NCBI GenBank assembly: GCA_021229015.1
Contig: CM037787.1
Location: 34,485,874-34,549,873 of the forward strand
From: Solen grandis
Lineage: Eukaryota; Mollusca; Bivalvia; Adapedonta; Solenidae
Length of the DNA stretch: 64,000 bases
Direction: 5' to 3'
Numbering within the stretch: the first letter of the stretch is position 1; each line of letters begins with the position of its first letter. Shown here piece by piece: positions 21,166 to 33,929 of the stretch. The notes under the pieces were generated by a model that was not told the origin of the DNA, ran no database searches, and worked only from the letters and a program-made list of their open reading frames with translations. The translations under genes and the position numbers were made by a program.

Positions 21166-23997
21166 GAAGTTAAGTAACTGATCAGAAATAGAAAAAAAAA
21201 GAAAGAAAAAGTATGCCAGTAAGTTCTTCTGGAAATACTCCAAAAGAATTGTTAAAGTGAACAATACATGCTGCCAGTCCAACTGATAAAGAAAAATAAT
21301 AATCAACAAAACACCATAAGCGTATGACAGTCTAGACATCAAGCCTGTACCTTTAATTAACCAATCAACCATTTTTTGAAAAACTCTTAATTCACTCCTA
21401 TAATTAATACATATGTGCTGTCTTCGTACGTTAAAAAGTCCAATGGTCGATCTGTATGATGTTAAATCATTACATATAAGGATTTAAAACTACAATTATT
21501 TGACTTATACAGACCGACCAATGGACGAAAGATGCAAAAACAGAAAAAGAAAGGAGGCGAAAACCGTAATCTCAAAGGGACAGAAAGGTGAATAAAATAA
21601 TCATATGAGTGAAAAAAAGAAACATAACTACACTGTTGTTTTGCAGTGTAGTTTCCAGGCGACAAAAAGAAAAGCAATTTATAGAAATTGTCAAACCCAA
21701 TTTAAATTTACTTTTTGACGCCACCTAGAGTGGCGTCCCCTATATAACACAAAGACGTTATTTTATTCCCGTTGTGTGGGAACTCTTACCGCACTATCTA
21801 TATTTCGTGATTTGATTTAAAATTGATTTACCCTGAAATTAAATTTTATCATCTATCCAAAACCATGAACAGAAAATTAACATATAAATTATACACTGAC
21901 AACGATCCAATTATTAGACTTGTCATAAGTAGAAGCTAGGTGCGCTGTTGGACACTAAAACTTGCATTTGCATCACCGGTGACAGTGTATCGCGACAGTG
22001 TATATTATCACAACACGAGTAAATTTTACACTGTCACCGGTAATGCAAATAAATCAGTTTTCTTTTAAAAAATCTTGATGATGTTGTCAATCATTTCAAC
22101 TGCCAGGTTTTCATTACTGTTCTAAAGGCAAATTTGACCCAGTTGTAGGATACATGTACTTTATTAGCTATTTCCATTTGTCGTCTGCTGCAACGGGGTC
22201 TGCGCACAAAGCCGGACAGGCAGTCAGACCCTAATTAAACAAGATATCAGTCAGTTAGTCGTCTACTGCACTGTACAAATTAATTATTTCGACTGTTGAT
22301 AGGCTACGTACTTAAAAGAAGAATGTTTAAAACGATTAACAGAAACAGAAACTGCGGCACATATACGTTATTCCTGTGTGAAATATACGCGGGAATTCGT
22401 AGTAGGTCTACAGGCCTATATATATTTATATAAATAAATATTTGTCTATGCCAAAGTAAATTTCCTCTAAGTAAATTCCCCGTCCATAAACTTTAAATGT
22501 ATTTTCTTAAAGAACTACCCTTGGAACCTGTTGATTTAAGCTTTTATCTTATAGATAAGTATTTTTAAATAAGTTTTTTTTTAGCGATGTGTAAGGGTAT
22601 TTAATAACAGATTATACATAGGAAATCCTATATTCATTTTTTCTAAGAATGGTGACCCCCTGTTTTAATATCATTTTAGAAGATCCACTTTACTAAGAAT
22701 GATGAAAATATGATTTTTTATATAAATGATGAAACTGTTGCGATCGTCTTTAAGATGTTGGTCAATTACGTTGTTCGTTTTGTGTGCAGCAAGGCCACAA
22801 ATTACTTCTGTTTTAAATAATGTCTTCTTATCCTAGTGTCAAGGCTATACAATTCACTGCATGATACTTGTGCAGTGAACATGCGCAGATAATCGTATGG
22901 TTGTGAGGCTTTGAATATTAGCTTTTATCTATTCAGGACATTATTTCATCTGCTACTAGAACACAGACATTGAAAAGAGTCACCCAGTGAAATCTATTTT
23001 ATATTCATGAATATATTGGTTACTATTTCTACAGTAGCGCGTACAATATCTACTTTATTTGCAAGATATTAAGAAATCTAAGGAAATAATGAAGAAGAAA
23101 AAAACTCACCTCTCCCACGGAAAAAAATCAAACGACAAAAAATGTGGCACACAATGGATCCGCTCACATCCCTAGGGTTTCAAATTAACTCCTTTTATAG
23201 ATAAATTTATTTTTGTGTTTCGTTTATGGTTTTATAAGTTAAGCAAGCTACTATGTAATACATTGTATCTTTTTGTTTATTGGCATACTATTTATAAATG
23301 TGTTTGCTCAAATTAAACTCTTGCGTGATGTTATGTATTGCCATATTGTAAGCTCTCTGTTTCCTGTTAACAAATCAGTCTTTAAAGCTGTCTCAATTCG
23401 GTATCTAACCACCTACCACACCCAGTAATATTTCATTGAAACTGGTCCATAAATTCCCTCTTATGCCGAGCGCTGAGCAAAGGATGTTAGCTCTTTATGT
23501 ATATTTCTTCGGTAATAAAAACATTCGTTTTGGTAGCCGTTTTTTTTTTAAGACTGGCGACGAAGCGAGTATTATGTAGCGGGAAATCCAAAACAGGCAT
23601 TGTTGATTTGCATATATACCGCAGTGGATTTAACTATATCTCTCCGTGCTCAGTATCATATTCAAGCAATGTGCTGGTGTAAGGTCATTACCTCATTAGG
23701 AATGCAATGTATTAATGCAATCAGGGCCATATCCCTCACCGGATATTTAAATTAAACTCAAAGCGGCGGGCACGGTAAGCGAGTTCAGCTGACTAACTCA
23801 AGGTGCAGAAAAAAAAAAGAACGTGTGGAGTATCGGCGTCATTATTATGACCTTTGACTCTATCGAATTCAATCCTGCTTAAACGCTGAGTTAAAAATTA
23901 TAAGGTTTTCATGTAAATCATGCCAACAGCATGTAAATCATGCCGACAGTCTCTCAGTCCCCCCACCCTTTTTTATGTAACATCACAATTTTTTTCA
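21166..23997. other. Intergenic, AT-rich
   Basis: No gene recognised. The open frame at 21160-21372 (minus) directly upstream of the LINE could be the element's N-terminal or 5' region. A foldback sits at 21964-22050. Confidence 0.4.
21964..22050. repeat. Imperfect inverted repeat
   Basis: CACCGGTGACAGTGTA and its mirror TACACTGTCACCGG, each bordered by a GCATTTGCAT / ATGCAAAT word, with about 37 bp between. Additional ACAGTGTA words lie inside. Likely a foldback or MITE remnant. Confidence 0.65.
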
Positions 23998-24015
23998 GTA
24001 ATATGGTAATATTGA

Positions 24016-24177
24016 GTAAGTCTACTTTATACAGATATAGTGCTGCCACACTGCAGTATCACGCCTTTGACATGAGGAATGATACCGAGTCGCATTATCC
24101 TGACACCGGACCAACCAGACCTAGAACTACCTTAAATGCTGAGCTATAAACAATCGATCTATTCACGACCTTGGTAT
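24016..24177 (-). repeat. SINE-A, partial
   Basis: GTGCTGCCACACTGCAGTATCACG, CATTATCCTGACACCGGACC and CACGACCTTGGTA in the family A order, reverse-oriented; both ends lost. Poly-C follows at about 24211-24221. Confidence 0.8.
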
Positions 24178-24479
24178 TAGGTTGGGTTGTAGCCATGGTT
24201 ACCGTGCATCCCCCCCCCCCCTAGACTTTTTCTCATAGGTACCAAAATGTGCATTGAGGTCTTCTAAACACGATTTGAGGGTGCCCCTAGAAAAAAACTC
24301 ATTTCAGCTATGTTTAAATAAAGGGTTTCCATGGTAACCATAAAGGATTTTTCAAAATACCCTAAGTAATTAATATTGGCTATAACTTTCCTTCTGTTGA
24401 TGTTACAGAGTTCAAACAAGTACCAACGTAAAGAAAAGACTTTATAGTTTATGCACATATATAAGATTAAGATTATTAT

Positions 24480-24541
24480 ATGTCGCGGCTGGAGATCCTA
24501 ATTTCGGGGCGGACGTTCTTACCACACGGCTACAGGGACTA
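24480..24541 (-). repeat. SINE-A head remnant
   Basis: TGTCGCGGCTGGAGATCC then GGCGGACGTTCTTACCAC..GGCTACAGGGA: the reverse of a family A tRNA-like head, with a damaged B box. Confidence 0.6.
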
Positions 24542-24737
24542 GTCCTCGGTTCCTTGTTAAGAATGGCGGCGAAGTAAGTCTTATGTAGCGGGAAATCTAA
24601 AACAGGTATAGCAGATTTGCATAATTAATCACTCTGCACTCAGTGACGTATTATGCTGTCAGAATCAATACATCCACGATGGAACCGAGTAGGGGCGTGC
24701 ATACATCAACACACGCGCATGCGCGCAAAAAAAACAA

Positions 24738-24759
24738 TTACACACACACACACACACAC

Positions 24760-24790
<31 letters not shown>
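24738..24790. repeat. (CA)n-(GA)n compound microsatellite
   Basis: About ten CA units then about fourteen GA units. Confidence 0.9.
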
Positions 24791-24793
<3 letters not shown>

Positions 24794-25036
24794 GAATTTG
24801 AAACTTGATTGTACTACATACAAGACAAATACTTATTCTTTGATTTCTCTCTCACCATTTTGAATTAATTCTTATATCTAAAAAGATACAACACCTAACC
24901 ATTTTCAGTAAAATTCTGTCTGTGTGTGTTTAATTTTCCATGACGCATACAGCTGAAAGCTAACCTCCACCTTTACTCATTGTTAAAGGATTGTTTTCCA
25001 TTCATGACAATGTCAGCTGTCCACAATCACATCGTC

Positions 25037-25068
<32 letters not shown>
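25037..25068. repeat. (CA)n microsatellite
   Basis: About sixteen CA units. Confidence 0.9.
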
Positions 25069-25071
<3 letters not shown>

Positions 25072-25384
25072 TCCCTTATCACTACCGTATAAACCGTGGG
25101 ATTCTCAACTTGGAAAACTTCGTTTACATGATCATTATGAAACCTCGCGTACTATTTTAAATGTTTTTCATTGAAGTTACAAAAGCAAAAACTAAATTTC
25201 GAAATCCGAACAACTATATGTATATGTAACGCGCCGTTCTGTAGTCGCTACGGATTAAATGAAATGTTTAGTTAATAATTCGTGAATACGAAATTAAGCT
25301 GATCAAATAACCTATAGTCGGTTAGGATGCAAAGTGTTTTGAGTGCAATGATAGAATATTTGGAGGTGATGGAAGTTTGTTTCT

Positions 25385-25470
25385 TTGTTGAGTTTTACGT
25401 GACCAGGAATCGAACCCTGGACATTAGTTAGAAGCGAGGGGCATGATTACTACGATATCCAGGCACACAT
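25385..25470 (-). repeat. tRNA-like SINE head (family C)
   Basis: Reverse complement reads GCCTGGATATCGTAGTAATC and GGGTTCGATTCCTGGTCACG, an A/B box pair distinct from families A and B. A closely similar head sits at 36800-36882, each directly joined to a SINE-A 3' end. Confidence 0.6.
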
Positions 25471-25660
25471 TGTTTATAGGGTTTAGCAGCCCACAGATAG
25501 TAGTTCACTTATTTGGAGACTATGTCTCATTGAGACAAATATATGCTACCACACTGCAGTATCACTCTGTCGACATGTGGCATGATACCACATCCAGTCA
25601 CATTTACCCGACACCGGGCCAACCAGTCCTAGAATACTCTTGTATGCTGAGCGCCAAGGT
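25471..25660 (-). repeat. SINE-A, head replaced or truncated
   Basis: Reverse-oriented family A from TTTATAGGGTTTAGCAGCCC to GCTGAGCGCCAAG. Confidence 0.82.
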
Positions 25661-26909
25661 AAATAGGAGTAAAATAATATCACAAAGATCAGATATTTCA
25701 AATGAAAACTGTATTTGGACCACCAATCATTATTAAATACATAGAATAAAATCGTGGAGATAAATACTTAATGTTGTGTGGTTTGAAACAATGTTTGTTT
25801 GTTTGTTTTTTAAATTTTTTTTATCAAAAAAGAATAATGATGAAATGAAATGTGAAGAACATCGTCATCTAACACTTAAAATCGTGAACATAATAATTCA
25901 TTCTGTGTAGTTTGACACAATATACTGATTTTTCATCAAAAAGGAAGAAAGATGAAATGCAATGTGTAGAATTACATCAACAATCACTTAACAGCTAATT
26001 TCCAGAAAGACACGCCAAACACACATATATTTATATACTAGAAAAGTGTGATAGTACCAAATTATTACAATTAACTGCAAGATGACTAGATGGTCCAAAA
26101 ACAATTGTAAAATTACTTAGCATAATTAGTTTTATCTTTCTTTTCCTATTGCAAATACATAAAAGAACACCTTTATTTCTCAATTTAATCTCATTTGCAT
26201 TTGATAATTAAAAGAGAATGGAGTATATTTGCTTTTATCATAAATTATGTTAGGGTTTCTATTCAAGGGCAACAGACATGGAATACCAAACTCAGAACCT
26301 TTTAAGATTACTTCCCTTGAACCTAACAAAGATTAAGTATTTGAACATGAATTTAATTTTTTTTCCATATTTTGTAAAACTGTCAATGAGTCATAGAAGA
26401 AATAAAACTGTGCTGAGTTGGAGACGATCTATGTGTTCGATGTAATATCTAAAGTTCCTTTTGAATGACAAATAAAAAGGAAAAAAAAAACGTATAATAT
26501 AAATTCTGTATAAATATATGACATTTAGATAAAACATGTTATTCAAATGTTAATTGAATAAAATTTGATTGCACAAGATTGATGGGTTATTATAAAAGGA
26601 AAAATATTAATTTAATTGCGTATGTTTTTCACACTATGCAATCAAATCTCCTCTCTTTTTTTATTTTTTATTGGATCTGTATTTTGACAATAACAACATC
26701 AAAAATAGGCTGTCAAGTGTTTAAAATAATTAATGATTATCCGGTGGCATATGTGTACACGTTAACACTGTTTTTAAGAAGTGCTAATAATTTTCTTTGT
26801 GTGAATTAAAAAAGGGGGATAAACTCATTTAGTTTTTTTGATAACAAGAGTAAACATATCATATAATTATCTCCCTTGTTCACGCCAGTGTAGGCTAGAC
26901 TAGACTATT
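25661..26909. other. Intergenic, AT-rich
   Basis: No gene recognised; low-complexity A/T runs. Confidence 0.4.
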
Positions 26910-27040
26910 TTGAGTTTACCGTCGCTTTGACAGTATTTCAGTCATATAGCGACGTCCAGCTAATTACAGGTGGAGGAAGACCCTGAATGCACGGAAGCAT
27001 CCGGGTAGAACCACCGACCTACCGGCCACGGAGGCCCCGC
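26910..27040 (-). repeat. SINE-B with internal deletion
   Basis: Starts TGAGTTTACCGTCGCTTTGA, continues to AGAACCACCGACCTACCG, then jumps to the head end GGCCACGGAGGCCCC. About 110 bp of the body are missing compared with 41761-42002. Confidence 0.85.
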
Positions 27041-27599
27041 CAGTGTAGGTTGCGTTGCATAGACGTCAAATTCCGAAACGTTTGAAGGATTTTATTGTAT
27101 GTAACGATTTGCACAAAAAATCACTTCAAAAAAGTACAGATATTCATCATAACTCAACACAATGGTAAACAAAATTGGCAGATAAATTACTCGTGACTGG
27201 TTTTCAGATTTAGAGTGTTTTTTTTTTTTTTAGTGTGATTGGTTTTCAGATTTGGAGCTGATATTTCTTTAAGTTGCTTATCAAATACGGAAGAAACAGT
27301 AAATTTTGATTGTGACTTCTGCTTTGGAGGTATTGTAGTAAGTATTCGTATATAACATAAATGACTGGAACATCTGCTAACTTTTAAATCATGATATTTT
27401 AATGATTATATGAGTCGCCATTTTGAAAATGCTTATCTCACTCTAAATCGTTTCCTAGAGCACAAAAGGTGCTACAAAAAGAATACAGCTAGCTTTTCGA
27501 TAATGTAACGAACCCATGCTGTCAGTTTGTCAACACAATTTATCTCCATTCTTTGCGAGGGGGGTGGGGGTTACAAATGCATCCTGCACACACTACCTC

Positions 27600-29620
27600 C
27601 CATAGTTTACACATAAAATGATCTCCAATTTTTGCCGCTATTTATACATCATCTCAAAGTTTTATCTCCATTCATTAGTGTAACATGCATACATATCGCA
27701 CATTACATATATATCTCCTTTAGTGTATACATATACCATACGTACATCATAATGTTTATCTCTATTGTGCATTACATGATTATCTTTTTATATTAATACT
27801 CATAACCTTTATTTCGTTCGACCTCCTATTTCGTAACAGTAAACATGCATTCACTACACATATTACATGATTATTACCCTTAGTGTGTACATCACATAAT
27901 AAAATGTTCATCATTTTCTATTCCCGTTTCTTAGAATAAAATATTTTACAACATTACTTTTATTTCTGAAATATAACTCCTTACTTAATCATATGTTTAT
28001 CTCAATTGGTGCAAATATAAATCTATGAAAGATTAAGAGTATTGGGGTCAAAAGTCAAACGGTGGAATATGTTCTTAAATCATAATGCACACCATACAAA
28101 CTTCTTGAGCCTATTTGAAAGTAATATACTTTTAATATGCAAACTTCTTGGGCCGTGTGCACAAGAGAGGTCTTAATTAAACTCATATTAAATAATGGAA
28201 TTATTGTGCAATTTATTTTACACGCCGAACTGGGCTTACAAATTACAAATACGTAAACATGCATACATATCGCACATTACATGCAATGCACACCATTCAA
28301 ACTTCTTGAGCCTATTCGAAAGTAATATACTTTTAATATACAAACTGCATAGGCCGTGTGCACAAGAGAGCTCGTAATTGTCTCATATTATATTAGATAA
28401 TGGAATTATTGTGCAATTTATTTTACACGCCAAACTGGGCTTACAAATTACAAATACGTAAACACGCATACATATCGCACATTACATACATATCTCCATG
28501 AGTGTATACATATACCATACGTACATCATATGTTTATCTCTATTGTGCATTTTAATGTACATCACATAATAAAACGGTCATCATTTTTCATTCCCGTTTC
28601 TTGGGCTAAAATAATTCTCACTACAAAACTTTAATATTTCCATTTATGTATGTTTCTGTTATAATCTTGTTGTATTAAAACAGGTCATATAAGAACAATA
28701 TTTGCATTCATTTGTGTAAATATAACTCCTTACTTAATCATATGTTTATCTCAATTGGTGTAAATATACATCTATGAAAGACTTAAGAGTATTGGGGTCA
28801 AAATTAAAAACACCATAAAACTTCTTGAGCCTATTTGAATAATATATTTTAATATGCAAACTTCTTGGGCCGTGTGCACAAGAGAGGTCTTAATTAAACT
28901 CATATTAAATAATGGAATTATTGTGCAATTTATTTTATACGCCAAACTGGGCTTACAAATTACAAATAAGTAAACACGCATACATATCGCACATTACATA
29001 CATACCTCCATTAGTGTATACATATATCATACGACTTGATAAATATGCTTTTAATATACTATCACATTTTACTCCATTTTTCTTTTAGTAAATGCATACA
29101 TATGTTTTACTTGATTACCTCTCTTAGTGTACACATAGCATACAATTCCCCCTTTCGTATTTTATTATCCCCAAAAAAAACTTCATCTTTTTTTCCCGTT
29201 TCTTAGACCAAAAAAATTCTCACTACAAACTTAATATTTCCATTTATGTATGTTTCAAACATGGTCTTGTTTGTATTAATACAGGTCATATTACAATAAT
29301 ATTTGCATTCATTCGTGTAAATATAACTCCTTACTTAATCATAGGTTTATCTCAATTGGTGTAAATATAAATCTATGAAAGACTTAGAGTATTGGGGTCA
29401 AAAGTCAAACCGTGGAATATGTTCTCAAATCAAAATTCACACCATAAAACTTCTTGAGCCTATTTGAAATTAATATAATTTTAATATGCAAACTTCTTAG
29501 GCCGTGTGCACAAGAGAGCTCTAAATTAAACTCCTATTCTATGATCGTATATTAGATAATGGAATTATTGTGCAATTTATTTTACACACCAAACTGGGCT
29601 TACAATTACAAATAAATTAA
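27600..29620. repeat. Irregular tandem / segmentally repeated block
   Basis: At least four partial copies of a unit containing TTACTTAATCATATGTTTAT, GAGTATTGGGGTCAAAA, CTTCTTGAGCCTATTTGAA, GGCCGTGTGCACAAGAGAG and ACTGGGCTTACAAATTACAA. The last marker recurs near 28230, 28440, 28951 and 29598, so spacing is irregular (about 210, 510 and 650 bp). Another shared block is CATACATATCGCACATTACA. No coding capacity; the short open frames are shadows. Confidence 0.85.
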
Positions 29621-30597
29621 AAAAGGAAGAAGAAAGACACGATTGATTTTGATTGTAAGTCTCATTTATATAGCACCTTGTAAATAACTGACCATTTGCA
29701 AAAAAAAAAAAAAACTTGTTCATCGTAAAGATATTTAAAAAAAGTGTCCACTTTATGACAACTGATATCATGTAACACCTTCAATTACATTGATAAGCAA
29801 GAAGAGCGAGTTGACGCTAGTGAGCTGAATCCATATGTTCTTAACTAAATATCATTTTAAAATTTATGTGCAGAGGAAACCCAGGATCTCGGCCGATATT
29901 AGTGATAATCAGTAACAAACAAGTCGTTAAATCATTAACAATATGAACTTTGACTTTCTATTTTTATATACAAAGGGTCGTTACTCTTGAAATACTGATG
30001 TGACTGAAGCCGTCCAAGACATTATGGTATTACATTTCGTTACCAATTTAAAGAAGTTGTATATGAATAGTTAAAAAAAATGCAGACACTAGCGTGCGGA
30101 TTACGTGCAATCTGTTACTGTTCTTTAAATAAAGGACAAAAACTCCAGCTCTACTGAACCAATGTCTGCAATAATTAATGTCGTCATATATGTGAATGAA
30201 CAGCATTGCTGTTTAAAGATCAGATTTGTTTTTTACATGTAGACGCTATATTGAGATTAAATTGACATGTGATATTTTTGATAAATAAAAGACCTTAACT
30301 CCTAACATGCTAGTCCGAAAAAGATGGAATCTTTCTTAGTTAAAATACTGCTGGGTCCATACGCTTTATTTGCATGAAACTCATCAATCGTCATGCGATT
30401 CAAACAACATACCTGTCACTTTCATTTAATCAATGAATTCTCATAACAGTAAGGATGTTCATTTTGTCCTTGTGACTTGCACCAATCAAACAGTGGTCAT
30501 AATGAATGTATAATATAGACATATAAATGTCGCATAGACCAGACTACCTGCCGATATATAATGATTGAGCGCAAGTGACCGACCTTGAACACATGTG
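29621..30597. other. Intergenic; 3' flank of the TMEM179-like gene
   Basis: No gene recognised. An A14 run lies near 29700. Confidence 0.4.
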
Positions 30598-30603
30598 TTT
30601 ATT
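30598..30603 (-). promoter_or_regulatory. Poly(A) signal AATAAA
   Basis: TTTATT on the plus strand, 104 bases past the stop codon of the TMEM179-like gene in its sense direction. Confidence 0.4.
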
Positions 30604-30706
30604 TTTAAATATCACACAATTCCTTTTAACCAAACTTCAACTGGAACGGCTCGTTGACTCTCTTGGACAACCACTGTGCGGGAATGACCAAAGTATATCA
30701 TGCGTA

Positions 30707-30962
30707 TCACGTGACTACATTGTTACTGGTCGACGCGTGACCGTGCACCTCTACATCCTCCGCAGGAACCACCACCACTTTATGAGTGGAGCCATAGAGG
30801 TCTGCGACTACTTCAGTCTGTACAATCTTCTCCTTGCTAGAGTTGAGAGCATTCCTACACGGTTTGAGCTTGCTGATGTAGTCGGTATTGGACAGAAACC
30901 AGGAATATAATCTGTAGCCGCAAACTAAACATTGGCACAACAGGGTGAGCGAATGGATCCAA
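30707..30962 (-). CDS. TMEM179-like protein, last coding exon
   Basis: Begins after a TTTCTAG acceptor (an alternative CTCCAG acceptor lies 11 bp upstream, giving the wrong phase for exon joining). It encodes 84 residues to a TGA. The start, WIHSLTLLCQCLVCGYRLYSW, is a final membrane helix followed by a Tyr-rich turn, matching the '[20 protein letters not shown]' style of TMEM179. A hydrophilic cytoplasmic tail ends in ASTSNNVVT. TMEM179 proteins are four-pass membrane proteins of unknown function, neural in vertebrates. The phase (one base completing a codon) fits the exon at 38138-38218. Family assignment is by pattern and is moderate. Confidence 0.6.
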
Positions 30963-31275
30963 CTAGAAACCTGGAGATAGAAAGCAGGCCAAAGTGTTTT
31001 AGCGCGATTAATTTCTTTACTTTGTTAATTTAACAATGACAAAAGTGCAATGTCATTCAATGTACTGACGCACAGGTCTAGGTAAGTAAAGTATATAAAC
31101 CGTCAAAGTGAATAAGAATTAAAAAGCCCCTACAAAATATATAACCATCTCAGCGTAATAGAGTAAGAAAGTCTTTTACTTTAAATACATACTAGGTATA
31201 GCAAAGTATATAGACAGTCAAAGTACCCACGAATAATTATTCCCTTTTATTTGCAGTGTTAGGAACGTCAAACTA

Positions 31276-31450
31276 TACAGAAGCCTTGGTCCAGTGGTAA
31301 CATACCCGACTGCGTATACGAAGGTTGTGGGTTCGTACCCCGTTGATTTTTCAAGCCCTTCCCAGACGTAAAGTACTGGTCCATCCCAGGAACCGTCGAG
31401 AAAGATAAGTATAAATTGTAAGAACTTGATTCCAAATCGACGTCAAATAA
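31276..31450 (+). repeat. tRNA-headed SINE, another family
   Basis: Head CCTTGGTCCAGTGGTAACAT and GTGGGTTCGTACCCC (A and B boxes), followed by an AC-rich body ending GACGTCAAATAAATAAGTTT. Lies upstream of the last TMEM179-like exon, in its intron. Confidence 0.65.
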
Positions 31451-33027
31451 ATAAGTTTAAACTTCACTTAAAATATAGACATTCAAGGGGCTTAGAATAT
31501 ACAGACAGACACAAACGCCAAAGAATAAAATTACAATAAGATAAAGACAGTAAGGATTTTAAAAATAATCTTTTTTTTTTACTTGCAATGGAGGTACGAA
31601 AAGGTATGAATGCATCTCTTACAACGATCGGTACACCAAATGCCGTAACCTACTTTAGCGTAATTCATTTTGTTTTTCTTCTTTTTTTTTCTCCTTAGTC
31701 GTCCGATTTAAAAGGCAGTCAAAGTTCGTCTTTGTAATATTAGAGAAATTCATATCGAAAACGGAAAAGAAAAAAAAGAAAAACATTTTCCCAATCTCTT
31801 CTGTTAGCACTGCAATGTAAATCAACATAAGCAGGGATGCAGCTGCTACGCCTAGTCTCTCTTATTCTGTTCAGCAATGCATATTAAACCACCTCTGTCA
31901 AACAGTCTGAATGACTGAAAAGTTTAATCTACCGAGTTAAAGAAGCAAACATTTGAAAAATAAAATGGAGGATGAAGCTGGCTTAGATAAAATCTGTATT
32001 TATATTGCAGCCATTTAGTTTAAGCAAAAGGTCTCGTGCCAATCAGACTTGTATGTTTGTCAAACCAGGATGGTACACATGTCACTTAAATGTAATGGAT
32101 ACAATAAAATATTTCCTAGTTTATATTATCTCCGAACTACAATTTAAAAAAAAAAACAGTGCATAACATATTCATTATTCAAAGGAAATAAAGGTTTGAC
32201 TATATTCTTCTGAATAAATAAATTAAAAAAATAATGAAAGATTCAATCTTAATGGTAAGTAACGTGTGAAAAAAAGACCTAACAGCTAAAATTCCAACCA
32301 GTTCCGAATTCATATATAAAAGAATGTATCGGTAGTATACAGTCACGTACCATCGATTGGAACATTTTCGATATTTCTGGGGCATCTGGCGGACAGAGTA
32401 GTGGTTAACCATACAAAATTAATATCAGCCATAGCATTACGCCTTGACTACCACCGAACATGATCGATAAGCAAGAGCAAGGGTGGTGCATCCTCCCTTT
32501 AACATCTCTGGCTCGAATTCTACGAACAGTACTCACAGCTAAGTAATACTTGAAACTTTTATAAGGTAGGAATATATTTCAACATATTTGTTTTATAACT
32601 CGGCTAACATTAAAAGGTTATTTATTGTTTAGCAATATTTGTCATGAAATGAAAGATATGGGCAATTGTATGAGGAAAGCGGTATGATAGACATGTATGA
32701 TGATAAATTTCCCTAAGTGTTTATGATATATGCTGTGTGTCTCTCTCTAAGAGAGAGAGAGAGAGAGAGAGAATTACCATACCCGTGCAATAAGAAGGAA
32801 TCTGTAAAAGCTGTGTTGTTCCTCTAATATGTCCCACGTCAATTCCTGAGTATCTTCACATGCTAACCTGGAAAAGTAACCCGTTACTTATAGATACAAT
32901 TGTCAATAAATCAATAAATCAAATATTATTGCAGACTGATCAGGATCCAAAACGGTTCGATTCTCATCACTGCATTTCAGTTGAGGAGAAGATTGGGTTG
33001 CAATACCCTCTACCTTATAATCATTAA
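31451..33027. other. Intron of the TMEM179-like gene, no exon seen
   Basis: AT-rich; a (GA)n run at about 32743-32772. Confidence 0.35.
32743..32772. repeat. (GA)n microsatellite
   Basis: About fifteen GA units, preceded by a short CT run that could pair with it. Confidence 0.85.
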
Positions 33028-33205
33028 ACCCCTCGTGACTGAGGGTACATGTATATGTGGCTCGGAGTTCTCATGTGAGGAAGCCTTCCAGTTGACTTCA
33101 AAGTGTTTCCTGTGCCTGACATAATACACACACATCCCTAGTGTTCTTGCTCCATTTATAATTAGCCGGAATTCATTACATTACTGAAATACTGTCGCGT
33201 TGCCC
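33028..33205 (+). repeat. Degenerate SINE-B
   Basis: CATGTGAGGAAGCCTTCCAG, a central stretch with AATTAGCCGGAATTCATTAC, and TACTGAAATACTGTCGCG; about 15 to 25 percent diverged from the better copies. Confidence 0.65.
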
Positions 33206-33384
33206 GTAAAAGCAAAACAGTTAAGTGGTAACACTTTACAGTCTTAATTGACAGGACTGGTACAAAATGGCAGCAATGACATTATTCGAATTTTATTTGG
33301 GAAACAAGTTCTGATACTTTATATTTATTTCCTTTCGATGGTTGCTTGGGTGGATCAGTACTTTACGCCTAAAAGGCCATGGAC

Positions 33385-33465
33385 AATATTTGACCAAACG
33401 AGGTTCGAACCCACGAATCTCGAATCCGCAGTCGTGTGTGTTACTACTTGACCACGGCGCCTTTA
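33385..33465 (-). repeat. tRNA-like SINE head
   Basis: Reverse complement shows GGCGCCGTGGTCAAGTAGTA and GTGGGTTCGAACC (A/B boxes); the ends do not form an acceptor stem. Confidence 0.5.
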
Positions 33466-33929
33466 TTAATTTGGGTATTTGCCGATTTGCCAAATAATTA
33501 ACTTTAGACGTCTGTCTACATTACGTAATCAATGTTGATGCTCTTGGGAGACACAATTTGATCAAATGAAGATTTTCGTTAGTTTAAATTCATGGTCACG
33601 CGGAGATCTTACGTGCTAATAACGGCACTGTATCGAGAAACAATTACACTATCAGGTTCAATCATTCATTCAGCCTGTGGACATTTATCTGAAAAACTGA
33701 ACAAAAGATGCAATATAGACATCATCGGTGCAAAAGTTACGAGTCAATATAATGTTTGGATGTGTTAATGGGTATTGTATCCAATCGAAAGCATTTCAGC
33801 AGTTTGCGATTTCTCATTTCGGTATCACGCGATAGAGATAAATAACACGATACCAAACCTAGTCTTCCGACACAGGGTCAACCGGTCCAGGAATACCCGG
33901 GTAAATTGCTCCCTTAATAAACATGTCAA

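Noticed and set aside
18125..21372. Host genes from the several short minus-strand frames
   Set aside because: Together they form one decayed LINE (endonuclease, RT motifs, C-terminal finger), not host exons.
27600..29620. CRISPR-like or telomeric array
   Set aside because: Units are hundreds of bases with irregular spacing in a eukaryotic genome; no short direct repeats with unique spacers and no telomere motif.
30575..30910. 111-codon plus-strand open frame
   Set aside because: It overlaps antisense the exon at 30707-30962, whose frame gives a membrane helix and correct splice phase; the plus frame has no pattern.
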